Below, one piece after another: positions 10,521-20,085 of a stretch of 64,000 nucleotides of DNA. Numbering within the stretch: the first letter of the stretch is position 1; each line of letters starts with the position of its first letter. The translations under genes and the position numbers were made by a program. The stretch is from Syntrophomonas sp. (lineage in GTDB: Bacteria > Bacillota > Syntrophomonadia > Syntrophomonadales > Syntrophomonadaceae), in NCBI GenBank assembly GCA_016841245.1, contig JAENZN010000003.1:174635-238634 (forward strand), given 5' to 3'. Under the pieces are notes generated by a model, which was not told where the DNA came from, did not search any database, and worked only from the letters and a program-made list of their open reading frames with translations.

Positions 10521-10667
10521 TCACAATTTAAGTTCGCACAAGGCCCACAAATGATGAAGAGTCCACTCAATCAACATACTAAGGTACGCTTCAATTGCAG
10601 GCTTTTCTAATGCCTTGAGCTTCACTTTGGTCACATTCAGGATATGGCAAGTTTCAACCAGGGAAAA
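10521..10667 (-). pseudogene. Possible mobile-element relic (C-terminal ORF fragment)
   Basis: Between an in-frame stop and the TGA at 10521-10523 the minus strand encodes about 48 residues with protein-like composition (LKALEKPAIEAYLSMLIEW then TLHHLWALCELKL). The last ~26 nt recur nearly unchanged at 48509-48538, with one small gap. A fragment that is open, truncated upstream and repeated elsewhere suggests a transposase end. I cannot name the family. Confidence 0.35.
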
Positions 10668-10803
10668 TCAACCTTCTCCATCCCCCTAATATTGTTAATC
10701 CGATGATTACACATCAATCTTTATCAAGATCCAGGGCTTAGATAAAAAATAGAAAAAACACACAATCTAATAACAAATATTAAATATTAAGGAGCAAGCA
10801 TTG

Positions 10804-11283
10804 ATGGAAAAAAAACATTTAAACATACTCCTTTTTAGCGGTGACTATGATAAATGTCTGGCCGCCTTTATCCTGGCTAATGGTGCTGCAGGTATGGGAG
10901 TTACAGTGACAATTTTTTGTGCCTTCTGGGGACTTCTGATTCTTAGAGACCCAAACAAAATGGATAATGATACGAAAGACCTTTTTGAAAAAATGTTTTC
11001 GTCATTTACCCCGGCAGGAGCAGAACAGCTGCCCCTTTCAAAAATGAACTTGGCCGGGGTGGGTAAAACTATGCTTTTGAATATGATGGATGATAAACAA
11101 ACCCCTCATCTGCAGGACTTCCTGGAAGGTGCACAAAAAAAAGGAGTCAAATTCTGTGCCTGTAAATTATCGATGGAGATAATGGGCTTTAAGGCAGAGG
11201 AACTGCTATCAGGTATTGAAGTAGTAGATGTTAACAATTATCTTCAAGACGCACTGCAAGCAAATGCTCAGTTTTTTATCTGA
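10804..11283 (+). CDS. DsrE/DsrF-like sulfur-relay protein
   Basis: 159 residues from ATG 10804 (AAGGAG upstream; a TTG at 10801 is also in frame). The N-terminal ILLFSGDYDKCLAAFILANGA and the C-terminal CACKLSMEIMGF fit the DsrE2-like family, in which the Cys near the C-terminus carries sulfane sulfur. The hydrophobic stretch GMGVTVTIFCAFWGLLIL follows the nucleotide-fold-like start. The next gene is a cysteine-desulfurase-type enzyme, a natural sulfur donor for it. The downstream acceptor is unknown. Confidence 0.85.
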   Translation: MEKKHLNILLFSGDYDKCLAAFILANGAAGMGVTVTIFCAFWGLLILRDPNKMDNDTKDLFEKMFSSFTPAGAEQLPLSKMNLAGVGKTMLLNMMDDKQTPHLQDFLEGAQKKGVKFCACKLSMEIMGFKAEELLSGIEVVDVNNYLQDALQANAQFFI

Positions 11284-11352
11284 TCCCAGGGATAATGTAA
11301 CTTACGCCCCCCTTTGACATAGTATATATAAAAATGTTTAAAAGGGTGCATT

Positions 11353-12774
11353 TTGTTCATGAATAGTTTTGATCAAGCTAAAATACTAAGAAAAAATATC
11401 AAGGGTATCAAGCAGATGGTAGCAGTGAAAGGAAAAAGGAAAAAACAATATATTCATTTTGATAATGCCGCCAGTACTCCAGCTCTGCAGTCGGTATTAA
11501 ATGACTTAAACGGGTTTTTAGACTGGTATTCAGGTGTGCATCGGGGAACCGGGCATAAGTCGATGGTAAGTTCCAGGATATACGATGATTGTCATAGTGC
11601 TATAGGTCAATTTGTTAATGCAGACCAGGCCAGGGACACAATTATCATGGTTAATAATACTACTGAAGCAATAAATAAATTATCGTATCGGCTGCATCTC
11701 AAGCCTTCAGATGTGGTAGTAACTACCGATATGGAGCATCATTCCAATGATTTGCCCTGGAGGGGAAAGGCGACGGTGGTATATGTCCGGGTTGATAAGG
11801 ATGGAGTACTGGACTTGGATCACGCTGTACAATGTTTAAAGAAGAATTACCCCCGGATTAAGCTCTTAAGCGTTTGTGGAGCATCAAATGTCACCGGACA
11901 TGTTAATGATGTTCATTTGCTGGCAGAAATGGCCCATGAATATGGATGCAGAATTATGGTGGATGGGGCCCAGCTTATACCCCACCGGCGTTTTGATATA
12001 AAGCCTCATTCAGACCCTCGGCATATAGATTTTCTTGCTTTCTCTGGACATAAAATCTTTTCTCCCTTTGGCTCCGGCGTATTAATAGGACCGCAGAAGT
12101 TCTTCGCTCAATATCCTCCTGACTATAAAGGTGGCGGAACAGTTAAAATAGTAATGAAGAAAAAGGTGTACTGGTCTGATCCCCCAGAAAGTGATGAGCC
12201 CGGGTCGCCCAATGTAATCGGTACTTATGCCCTGGCCAGGACTTTGAGTTATTTAAGCCAACTCGGAATGGACCTGCTGCAGGAACATGAAGAAGGTCTT
12301 ATCAGCTATCTGTTAGAAAAAATGGGTAAAATTCCTGGAATTACAGTGTATGGCAGTGCCGACCGGGTTGGAGTAGTCACTTTTAATATTGACGGCCTTC
12401 CACATGCTTTGGTGGGAGCCATTTTATGTTATGAGGCTGGTATCGGTACCAGGACGGGGTGCTTTTGTGCTCAGAATTACGTGCGCCATCTGCTAGGTTT
12501 GGAAGAAAACCACGAGCATGTAAAACTTTATGATGATAACAGGAATGATAAAATACCTGGCATGGTTCGAGTTAGTCTGGCCGGATACAATACCCGGGAA
12601 GAGATTGATTACTTATTGCAGTGGATGAAAGATATAACTCGAAACAAATATGAATTTAAGAAACGATACAAATTTTTTGCGGATCAGGGGAGCTTTATAC
12701 CGGTTGGGTTTGCATCCGGGTCCTTGGTGGATAAAATCTATAAGCGTTGTATGAAGGGATCTCTCATTAATTAA
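11353..12774 (+). CDS. Cysteine desulfurase-like aminotransferase class V
   Basis: PLP enzyme expected to release sulfur (or selenium) from cysteine (or selenocysteine) as a persulfide. 473 residues: the PLP lysine is in FLAFSGHKIFSPFGSG, MVDGAQLIPH holds the cofactor-binding Asp and Gln, and the active-site Cys lies in GTRTGCFCAQNYVRHLLG. The first frame codon is TTG 11353 with AAAAGGG 6 nt upstream; ATG 11359 is the alternative. It follows the DsrE-like gene by 70 nt. The C-terminal ~45 residues (after HxxLLQWMKDI) extend beyond the usual SufS/CsdA fold. Confidence 0.9.
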   Translation: MFMNSFDQAKILRKNIKGIKQMVAVKGKRKKQYIHFDNAASTPALQSVLNDLNGFLDWYSGVHRGTGHKSMVSSRIYDDCHSAIGQFVNADQARDTIIMVNNTTEAINKLSYRLHLKPSDVVVTTDMEHHSNDLPWRGKATVVYVRVDKDGVLDLDHAVQCLKKNYPRIKLLSVCGASNVTGHVNDVHLLAEMAHEYGCRIMVDGAQLIPHRRFDIKPHSDPRHIDFLAFSGHKIFSPFGSGVLIGPQKFFAQYPPDYKGGGTVKIVMKKKVYWSDPPESDEPGSPNVIGTYALARTLSYLSQLGMDLLQEHEEGLISYLLEKMGKIPGITVYGSADRVGVVTFNIDGLPHALVGAILCYEAGIGTRTGCFCAQNYVRHLLGLEENHEHVKLYDDNRNDKIPGMVRVSLAGYNTREEIDYLLQWMKDITRNKYEFKKRYKFFADQGSFIPVGFASGSLVDKIYKRCMKGSLIN

Positions 12775-12817
12775 AAGGCAGGAGAAGGGGTTTGGAAAAC
12801 AGATGAATTCTATATAG

Positions 12818-12862
12818 AGCGGCTGTTCTTGCCGTTTTAGACCTTAGGGACAGCCGCTTTTA
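12818..12862 (+). terminator. Intrinsic terminator
   Basis: AGCGGCTGT pairs with ACAGCCGCT (perfect 9-bp arms) and is followed by TTTTAATT. It ends the DsrE/desulfurase transcript. Confidence 0.75.
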
Positions 12863-12951
12863 ATTAGCGCTTCATTTATCTTATAAGGTCATTTGTATTT
12901 GCCCCGATACTATCCCAGACCAATGAACAGGATACCAAAAGACGCTTCGAT

Positions 12952-13341
12952 TTAAGCTTCTTCCAGTTCCGCAGTTGGGATTTTCTTCAGTAATACACCA
13001 AGTACATTAACATTCACAGCTTTCACTTTTAAGCCAGCCATGGTTTCCAGGGCTGTTTTTACTTCTTCTTGAACATTCTTCGCTAAAGCGGCAATTGGAT
13101 ATCCGTATACTGCCTCAATAAATAGTTCCAGCTGGATTTCACCCTCAAAAATTTCGATTTTAATACCTTTTTTTGAGTTTCGCATTCCTAATCTTTTAGT
13201 CAAATCAGTACCTCGTCCACCGATCATGGATGCCACACCGTCGACCTTAATTGCAGATACGCCGGCAAGGGTAGATAGAACTTCCTCTTCTATAGTTATT
13301 GAACCCATGCGGTTGACAAAGCCTGGCTTTTTCATATCCAT
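12952..13341 (-). CDS. Asp23/Gls24 family envelope stress protein
   Basis: 129 residues. The family core is present: an early GSITIEEEVLSTLAGVSAIKVDGV segment, then GVAS, the KGIKIEIFEGEIQLELFIEAVYG strand pair and a NVNVLGV end. Asp23 proteins are small and soluble, often membrane-associated through partners, and linked to cell-envelope or alkaline stress. The ATG follows AAGGAGG at 7 nt. No operon partner nearby. Confidence 0.9.
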   Translation of the reverse strand: MDMKKPGFVNRMGSITIEEEVLSTLAGVSAIKVDGVASMIGGRGTDLTKRLGMRNSKKGIKIEIFEGEIQLELFIEAVYGYPIAALAKNVQEEVKTALETMAGLKVKAVNVNVLGVLLKKIPTAELEEA

Positions 13342-13572
13342 GCGTACGCCTCCTTCCTGGTATTATTTTGTTCGTCACGATCAGAATTATTCCCGCTTAT
13401 CAAATATGTGACCCTGAAATAGTTATATTATTAACTGCCCTTTTTTATGCCTTGATCTTATCGGCAGTCTTCTGGTGACTCGGGCAACAGCCTAAATCTG
13501 ACCGGTATGAAAATAATTAAGCAAAATAAATGGGATGAGTTTGCTCCAGGGAAGGCGTATACTGTGTGCAGG

Positions 13573-14532
13573 TCAAGCGCTTCCGCGCAGGAGCAGTTTG
13601 GCGCGATCCTGCATTTCCAGAACCGCCAGGCAGATAAATAAGATTATCAAGGCTACCAGGGTCCGGTCTCCTGGTATTAAGGTAAGTCTAAGATAATCAA
13701 CAAAAAGAAAATGCATCAGGTAAATGCCGAAACTCCGTTCACCCACATAGGCGAGGAATTTTTCCCCCAGGGGTTTAGCGGTACTGTAGTAGATGGCCAG
13801 AAAAAGGGTAACCCCAAGGGACATAGGAAACAGGGCCACCTTATTAAACAGATACCCCAGGGTATGATTTAAATAGGGCTCAGCCAAACCGATGGCTGCC
13901 ACTGCTAAACTGCCATAGGCGAAGGCCCGGGCATGTTGGGTAATGTACTCCTTGATGCGGGGATATTCACCCAGCAGCATTCCTATGGCAATAAATCCCC
14001 ACCACTTGGGCGGCATGGGATATGGCCAGCTTATCCAGTGAATATGATAAGTTTTGCATATTTCCAGCATGAAGGTTACATATAGATTGCTGAGAATCAT
14101 GAAGATCAGGATATATTTGCGCCATATCTTAGGGAGAAAATACAGCAAGGGGAAAAAGACCGCAAAAACAATATAATAGAACATGAAATATAGGTGGAGA
14201 GCAGTTTTCCCCAGGATAACGTCCATCAGGGTGAAAGTTTTACCTACGGTATAATAATAGAAGCCGCCGTAAAAAACCGCCCAGATGAGGTAAGGAATAT
14301 AGGATTTTTTGATCTTTTTCCAGGTCGATTTAAACCAGGTTTTATATGAAGGACTATACATAAAATAACCTTGAACCATGAAGAACATAGGCACACACCA
14401 CATGGCCAGTTCCCTGATAAAAACTGCCACCGGATCCTTCCCACCCCGGTAAACATGACTGAAAATAACCGAAATGATACCCAGACCTTTTAACACATCA
14501 AACATGAGATTTCTTTCTCTTGCCATCATCAT
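13573..14532 (-). CDS. Membrane acyltransferase (acyltransferase 3 family)
   Basis: Integral-membrane O-acyltransferase that moves acetyl groups to a sugar or cell-wall glycan; substrate not deducible. About 319 residues from one of three clustered ATGs (14532-14526) with AAGGGA upstream. It begins RNLMFDVLKGLGIISVIFSHVYRGG: the early His in the first membrane span is the conserved residue of the family. About ten hydrophobic spans follow, including SFGIYLMHFLFVDYL near the end. Stands alone. Confidence 0.85.
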   Translation of the reverse strand: MMMARERNLMFDVLKGLGIISVIFSHVYRGGKDPVAVFIRELAMWCVPMFFMVQGYFMYSPSYKTWFKSTWKKIKKSYIPYLIWAVFYGGFYYYTVGKTFTLMDVILGKTALHLYFMFYYIVFAVFFPLLYFLPKIWRKYILIFMILSNLYVTFMLEICKTYHIHWISWPYPMPPKWWGFIAIGMLLGEYPRIKEYITQHARAFAYGSLAVAAIGLAEPYLNHTLGYLFNKVALFPMSLGVTLFLAIYYSTAKPLGEKFLAYVGERSFGIYLMHFLFVDYLRLTLIPGDRTLVALIILFICLAVLEMQDRAKLLLRGSA

Positions 14533-14544
14533 ACATCCCTTCAC

Positions 14545-15027
14545 TTATATCCAGTGAGATACAAAATATATTTTCCGGTTAGTTAACGTAATTGTCAACC
14601 AAAAATTTGGTATTACTGTCATAATGAACTAATCGTTTAGCAGGGTGATAAGAAGCATCCTGATTGTGGGGTAATATCAAGCATTTCCTCCATAATACTT
14701 TTGCTTAGCTCAGTATGCTGGGTTACTTAGCTGGCCGCTATCCGAGAACCAATCCTCCCCGTTGTTAACCTGTGAATATATTAATGACCTGCTGGAAGGA
14801 GAATCAGTATATAAAGCAGAAAACATAGTTGAGAAATTGCAGATAACGAGAGGAGGGTTCTCTTGTTTGCTGCTTAATCCCCATAAACGAGGATCTCTCT
14901 CGCTGGAACATAATTTTCTTATTCAATTTATATAAACAAAAAGATTTAGTAAACAGAAGGGGCAGAGCCCTAAGAGATAGTATGGTTACTTTTAATGAAT
15001 AATTAACACATTAGGGAGCGTTGCATT
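14545..15027. other. Intergenic, regulatory region of the GYD-repeat gene
   Basis: I see no credible gene. A weak inverted repeat (CGAGAGG with CTCTTG, about 14844-14866) lies before the next gene, and the ribosome site AGGGAGCG precedes 15028. The divergent gene at 14532 must have its promoter here too. Confidence 0.45.
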
Positions 15028-18000
15028 ATGTTATGTAAAAACTGCGGAGCGAATATTCCGGAAAATGGTGGATTCTGTCCCATGTGCGGGTCAATAACCG
15101 CTAATACTATGAATAACTGTTCTGTTTGCGGTGCTGAACTTGAGCCGGGAGCTGCTTTTTGCGTAAACTGTGGAACTGCCGTCGGAAGCAGTGGTAAGCA
15201 GGGGAACGAAGAAAAAAATAAGATATATTCTCAGCCGGCCTATATACCGGCCGGGGAATCAGGTACCTATTTCGGCGGATCAGGCCCTGCCCACCAAGGA
15301 TCTAAAAAGGCTCTTACCTGGGGTAACCTGCTGGGTGAAATCTGGTCTAAAACCTGGCGGGCAGTACTTAAAGCACTGCCGATGACCATATTGTTTTTTG
15401 TCATTTCTATGCTTATACACACATTTCTGCTGGTAGGACCCAACGAAGGTTTTGCTGCTTCAGGTTTTCTGGGCTCCAACCTGCTGGCAACTAAAGGTAA
15501 CGTAATATCAGCCACCGTTCTATGGACCCTGGTCAGTACGCTTATATTTTCATCCATGGCCAGGAAGAAGCAAGGTAAGCCGGGTCTCTTGACCAGCCTC
15601 CAAGCGATCCCCGGGCAGATGTCTGAATTCGTTAAAAATAATCAAAAGGCGGCTCCCACTGCCATATTGACCGGAGCCGGTATGGCACTGGTAATAGCCG
15701 GATTAATGTCCGGTACCAGCAGTATGGTATTGGCTATAGGGGTATCGGCACTATTTGCCAGCCCCCTGGGAAAACTGGTTGCTCTTCTGCTGCACAGCAC
15801 CTGGAATGCGGTATGGCAGGCACTGGGGGTCAAGGGCAAACAGCTGGAGAGCCATGCAGCTATCGAGGGTTATCTAAATATGGTAGGGACTGCCTGCGGA
15901 TTTCTGCTGGGAATCATCCTTATATGGGATCCCTTCTTTGGTCTGGTTATACTTGGCGTAGCAGCAGGAATGATGTTCTCTGATCGGGATAAAGGTCAGG
16001 GTATGCCGGTGACGCCAATGATCATATTTTTTATGGCCCTGGTCTATTTCCTGGGGGATACTAGCCTGTTCACAGGAGGGCATCTGCTCCTGGCTGATGA
16101 TGGTGGAGCTGCAGAAGCAGGGGGATGGGCTAACTGGTGGGGGAGTGTAGGTTTCGGGTTAGCCATAGCTCACGGAGTACCGCCTGCGATTGGCGCCGCA
16201 TTAGGACCAGCTCTGGCTAATGCTCTGGTGAATATCGACCCGGGCAGTTTTTACACTGGAGAAGATGAGGGTTATGACCAGGATTATGTTCCTCAAGACG
16301 GTCCTACTGACGCTCCTTATGATGCATCAGAAAATGAGTCCGGAGATACCCCGGAAGGGGAAGAACCCCTTTATGATGCAGAAGGATATGATAAATACGG
16401 TTATGACCGGGAAGGCTATGATCGTTCTGGCTTCAACCGGGAGGGATACAACCGCTGGGGTTATGATAGGAACGGCTGGGATCGGGAAGGATACGATCAA
16501 AATGGATATGATCATAACGGCTATGATCGAAATGGCTATGATATAGATGGTTACGACCGGAACGGCTATGACAAAAACGGCTATCATCGGGACGGCTACG
16601 ATGACGACGGCTATGATAAAAATGGCTATGATCAGGAAGGTTTTAACCGTAGCGGCTATGATCGGGAAGGCTATAACCGGGATGGCTATGACCGCAATGG
16701 ATACGACCGGGACGGCTGGCACCGGAATGGTTATGATGAAAACGGCTACGATAAAAATGGTTTTAACCGGGATGGAATAGATCGAGAAGGTTATGATAAA
16801 AACGGTTATGACAGCGATGGATATGATCGCAATGGCTTTGATCGGGATGGTTACGATGAAGATGGATATAATCAGGACGGATATGACCGGGACGGCTATG
16901 ACAAAGACGGATGGGGCAGAGATGGCTACGACCGGGACGGATTTAATCAGGATGGTTATGATAGAGATGGTTTTGGCCGGGATGGATATAACAAGGATGG
17001 TTATGATAAGGATGGATACGACAGCAGCGGCTACAACCAGGATGGCTATGATAAAGACGGCTATGACAGTGAAGGATATAACGATAAAGGCCTGGGCCGA
17101 GATGGTTTTGACCGGGATGGTTATGATAAAGATGGCTATAACGGGAGTGGTATAGATAGAGAAGGCTATGATCGTGATGGTTATGACAGCAATGGCTTTA
17201 ATCGCTCGGGCTACAATCGAGACGGTTTCAACGAACAGGGGCAGGATGCTGAAGGCTATGACCGCCTGGGCTACGACGAAGATGGTTATGATCGGGCCGG
17301 GTACGACAGCGCCGGGTATAATAAAGACGGTTTTGACAAGAACGGATTCGATAATAATGGTTTTGATAAGGACGGCTTTGATGAACAAGGTTACAATAAA
17401 GATGGCTATGACCGTGACGGCTTAAATAAAGACGGGCGGGACAGTGAAGGTTATGATAAAAACGGCCGGGATTATCAGGGCTATGATCGAGATGGAGAGG
17501 ATGCCGATGGTTATACCCGTCAGGAAAATCTAGACAAAGCTATGGATCAAATAATCAAGGATAAGATGGCTGATCACTACTATGTGCGCAATCCACACCT
17601 GCCACAAAAATTCTGGAACAATACTATAGGTCGGGTATGGAATGAAATGCTGGGGGACTGGAAAGGCGGCCAATGCGGTGAATATGGAGAATGGGGCGCC
17701 GACTGGATAAAAGACTCGGTTAAAGAGATTTATGGAGACGATGTGGTGGTCGAAAGCATCACCCTGGAGCGCAACTCTAATGTGAACCACCGGGCTACCC
17801 TGGTCATATTACCGGATGGAGAACGAAAAGTCCTGGACTTCTGGGATGGAATGCAAAAAGGCAACGGGCAGATCATAGATGAAAAAGACTGGGTAAAAAA
17901 ATGGAACGAGAAGCTGGGCGATCCGTGGTGGGGTGAAAATAAAATATTAGAACGCCCCGCCATGCAGGTAGACTTAAAAGCATTTATAGATCAATATGGT

Positions 18001-18102
18001 AAAGAAAGAGGCGAACAAGCCTTTCTCAAATACTATGAGAAAAAGGGAGAGTTAGGGGCTGCACAAAGCGTATTAACAAGTTATGGGAAGGAGCCATGGT
18101 AA
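15028..18102 (+). CDS. Zinc-ribbon membrane protein with ~75 GYDxx pentapeptides and a C-terminal Cys-His-Asp domain
   Basis: 1024 residues. Order: two zinc ribbons (CKNCG..CPMCG at 3-20 and CSVCG..CVNCG at about 31-49), a linker, about six to eight hydrophobic spans (about 112-420), then an acidic stretch. Residues about 452-830 are near-perfect 5-residue repeats of G[YF][DN]xx, for example GYDRNGYDKNGYHRDGYD. The last ~190 residues form a separate domain with C883 in GGQCGEYGEW, H921 in NHRATLV and D937 in VLDFWDG. The order and spacing (38 and 16 residues) suggest a transglutaminase/papain-like fold. The D/N-x-D-G pattern recalls calcium-binding loops. Function unknown; both ideas are inference. 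The next gene overlaps it by 7 nt. Confidence 0.85.
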   Translation: MLCKNCGANIPENGGFCPMCGSITANTMNNCSVCGAELEPGAAFCVNCGTAVGSSGKQGNEEKNKIYSQPAYIPAGESGTYFGGSGPAHQGSKKALTWGNLLGEIWSKTWRAVLKALPMTILFFVISMLIHTFLLVGPNEGFAASGFLGSNLLATKGNVISATVLWTLVSTLIFSSMARKKQGKPGLLTSLQAIPGQMSEFVKNNQKAAPTAILTGAGMALVIAGLMSGTSSMVLAIGVSALFASPLGKLVALLLHSTWNAVWQALGVKGKQLESHAAIEGYLNMVGTACGFLLGIILIWDPFFGLVILGVAAGMMFSDRDKGQGMPVTPMIIFFMALVYFLGDTSLFTGGHLLLADDGGAAEAGGWANWWGSVGFGLAIAHGVPPAIGAALGPALANALVNIDPGSFYTGEDEGYDQDYVPQDGPTDAPYDASENESGDTPEGEEPLYDAEGYDKYGYDREGYDRSGFNREGYNRWGYDRNGWDREGYDQNGYDHNGYDRNGYDIDGYDRNGYDKNGYHRDGYDDDGYDKNGYDQEGFNRSGYDREGYNRDGYDRNGYDRDGWHRNGYDENGYDKNGFNRDGIDREGYDKNGYDSDGYDRNGFDRDGYDEDGYNQDGYDRDGYDKDGWGRDGYDRDGFNQDGYDRDGFGRDGYNKDGYDKDGYDSSGYNQDGYDKDGYDSEGYNDKGLGRDGFDRDGYDKDGYNGSGIDREGYDRDGYDSNGFNRSGYNRDGFNEQGQDAEGYDRLGYDEDGYDRAGYDSAGYNKDGFDKNGFDNNGFDKDGFDEQGYNKDGYDRDGLNKDGRDSEGYDKNGRDYQGYDRDGEDADGYTRQENLDKAMDQIIKDKMADHYYVRNPHLPQKFWNNTIGRVWNEMLGDWKGGQCGEYGEWGADWIKDSVKEIYGDDVVVESITLERNSNVNHRATLVILPDGERKVLDFWDGMQKGNGQIIDEKDWVKKWNEKLGDPWWGENKILERPAMQVDLKAFIDQYGKERGEQAFLKYYEKKGELGAAQSVLTSYGKEPW
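16384..17517 (+). repeat. Coding 15-bp tandem repeat array (about 75 units)
   Basis: The array encodes the GYDxx pentapeptides. The units keep the amino-acid pattern but vary codons freely (GGC TAT GAT, GGA TAC GAC, GGT TTT AAC), so selection acts on the protein and copies are not recent duplicates. Several long open frames on the other strand here are by-products of the repeat. Confidence 0.95.
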
Positions 18103-18551
18103 TGCAGGAAATAATAAGAAGACAGATCGATATAGAATACCGGTATGAAAAGGTAAAAGACCGTGAACTCAATCCCGAGATGACAATGGAAGAGGCTTTC
18201 GGGCCCATCGAAGAATGGATGCTGGAGGTGGGTAAGATTCAATACTGGTTAAACCCCTTAAACGGCTCCTGGTATTACCTGGACCCTATCCATGAGAGTT
18301 GGGAACACAGCGGTTATCAAGCCGGCCAAGCTACATTCACCTTAATCGAAGAAGGGCAGGAACAGCCGGTAAAAATCTATACTACTCCGATACCCGTTGA
18401 CGCAGTTCCAGCACCACCATCTGAAGCCGGTTTTCCAACTGCAAAAGCTGGCCCTGATGTCTTGCCTAACCCCAACCGTTGCCCCTCCTGCCAGGCAGAG
18501 GTGACTCCAGACCAGAAATTCTGCACCTCCTGCGGCAATAAGCTGCAATGA
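18096..18551 (+). CDS. Small zinc-ribbon protein coupled to the GYD-repeat gene
   Basis: 151 residues (149 if the second ATG at 18102, better placed behind GGAAGGAG, is used). An N-terminal helical, charged half is followed by IQYWLNPLNGSWYYLDPIHESWEHSG, an aromatic strand-rich segment, then a Pro/Ala-rich linker and a C-terminal ribbon CPSCQAEVTPDQKFCTSCG. The start overlaps the stop of the 1024-aa gene, so they are translationally coupled and probably form a complex. Both carry the same zinc-ribbon type. No family recognised. Confidence 0.75.
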   Translation: MVMQEIIRRQIDIEYRYEKVKDRELNPEMTMEEAFGPIEEWMLEVGKIQYWLNPLNGSWYYLDPIHESWEHSGYQAGQATFTLIEEGQEQPVKIYTTPIPVDAVPAPPSEAGFPTAKAGPDVLPNPNRCPSCQAEVTPDQKFCTSCGNKLQ

Positions 18552-18688
18552 GTCAAGACGATTCCCTTGGTTCATTTTGGGTTTTAAAGGTTAACTTTAT
18601 ATAAGACCATTCCGGGCAGCCCGATAACCCTTATTAGCTATTTTTCATATAATAAACAAATATATAAATTAGTAAAAAGGAATCAGCT

Positions 18689-20008
18689 ATGAAAAAAACC
18701 TCCATAAACCTGCCGATATCATGGGAATTAATAGAATCCTTAAGTCTTACCGCTGGAAGCAGCTGCAATGTTGCAGTTGGGAAAAGAATAGTCAGAGTCC
18801 ATATAGCTGCAGCAGAGGATAGCCATGACGCTGATAGTAAAGGGGTATATATTACAGATGATTTAGCAGCCATTCTGGGAGTGCAGGCCGGGATCAGTTT
18901 AAATATTACCAGGGCTGATAAAATGCTCAGGCTTGGCCCTCTGGTAGGTGTATTGGCGGCCCGATATAGTAAAGAACGGAGTTCATTTGGAGCCCAGAAC
19001 ACTTTCTTTCGCAGCTTGATGAGCAGTATCCGTAACCTTAATGGATCAGGCTTTGTGTTTTGTCCACAGGATATTGATAGAGAACGCAAATGCATAAACG
19101 GCTATTATCTTTCCGGAAAAACCGATGAACGCTGGAAACGCATGTATTTTCCACTGCCGGATGTTTGTTACAATCGATATTTCACTGATGCCGCTGCAGT
19201 CGGTTCCTACCATACCGTAGCTTTATTAGCCAGATATGGAGTCAGAACCTTTAACAACTCCATTGGCAGCAAATGGGCAGTCCACCGTCTGCTGGAGCAG
19301 CATAGCAAAGTTGCTTCCCATCTGCCCGAAACCCGCTTGCTGGAATCCAGTCAATCCCTGATCTCCATGCTAAAGAGGCATAAAGAAGTCTATTTGAAAC
19401 CACCCGGCGGCTGTAAAGGCCGAGGGATCGTGAGGGTAAGCAGAAGAAAGGGGACCTACCTGGTCAAAACTGCCGGTGGTGATAATTCCTTTGTTTATAG
19501 AAGACCGCAGGAAATCCTGGCCAGAATAAGGATAAGTATGGATTGCAGCATGCCCATTATCCAACAGAGTATCAGGTTTAAGGAAAATGATCGGCATATT
19601 GATTTCCGGGTATTAGTACAGAAGAATCGCTCAAATGAATGGAAAGTGACCGGTACTGCTGCCCGGGTCGGAGCCAGCGGAAAAATTACCACCAATCTCC
19701 ACACCGGAGGAAAAGCAGAGGAACCGGAAACCATCCTGCAGGATAGAGGTTTTGAATCCCTGCAGATCTCAGCTATAAGCAAGGAGCTGGAAGAACTGGC
19801 ACTAAGGATAGCCGCAATCATCGACAGCAAGGCCAGGTCACTGGGAGAATTGGGCCTGGATTTTCTAGTCGATACCGATGGCAAGGTATGGTTCCTGGAA
19901 GCCAATCCCAAACCAGGCCGCAGATCCTTTAGCGAAATCAGCCCGGATATGAGAAAGGTGGCAGTATCCAGACCCATGGAATATGCCTGCTACTTGGCTG
20001 GTTTCTAA
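18689..20008 (+). CDS. YheC/YheD-type ATP-grasp protein
   Basis: 439 residues. The N-terminal ~140 residues are a beta-rich YheC/D domain; from about 190 comes an ATP-grasp core with KPPGGCKGRGIVRVS (nucleotide-binding lysine and Gly-rich loop) and the Mg-binding FLEANPKPGRRS near the end. In Bacillus, YheC and YheD are endospore coat-associated, and ATP-grasp proteins ligate a carboxylate to an amine; the substrates here are unknown. The ATG follows AAAAGGAAT. Single gene. Confidence 0.87.
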   Translation: MKKTSINLPISWELIESLSLTAGSSCNVAVGKRIVRVHIAAAEDSHDADSKGVYITDDLAAILGVQAGISLNITRADKMLRLGPLVGVLAARYSKERSSFGAQNTFFRSLMSSIRNLNGSGFVFCPQDIDRERKCINGYYLSGKTDERWKRMYFPLPDVCYNRYFTDAAAVGSYHTVALLARYGVRTFNNSIGSKWAVHRLLEQHSKVASHLPETRLLESSQSLISMLKRHKEVYLKPPGGCKGRGIVRVSRRKGTYLVKTAGGDNSFVYRRPQEILARIRISMDCSMPIIQQSIRFKENDRHIDFRVLVQKNRSNEWKVTGTAARVGASGKITTNLHTGGKAEEPETILQDRGFESLQISAISKELEELALRIAAIIDSKARSLGELGLDFLVDTDGKVWFLEANPKPGRRSFSEISPDMRKVAVSRPMEYACYLAGF

Positions 20009-20085
20009 CTGCATAACCCAACTAAGTGTTCCTCTGTGTCACGGGATAAAAACCTAACGCAATACACAAAATATCTTAGAAATGT

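Noticed and set aside
16327..17388. Long (353-aa) hydrophobic antisense ORF over the GYD repeats
   Set aside because: It is the mirror of a 15-bp coding repeat and holds only repeated Ile/Val/Pro patterns; no ribosome site. The same holds for the plus-strand Met/Thr-rich frames there.
15028..17520. CRISPR-like array
   Set aside because: The 15-bp units encode protein, show codon variation and have no unique spacers.
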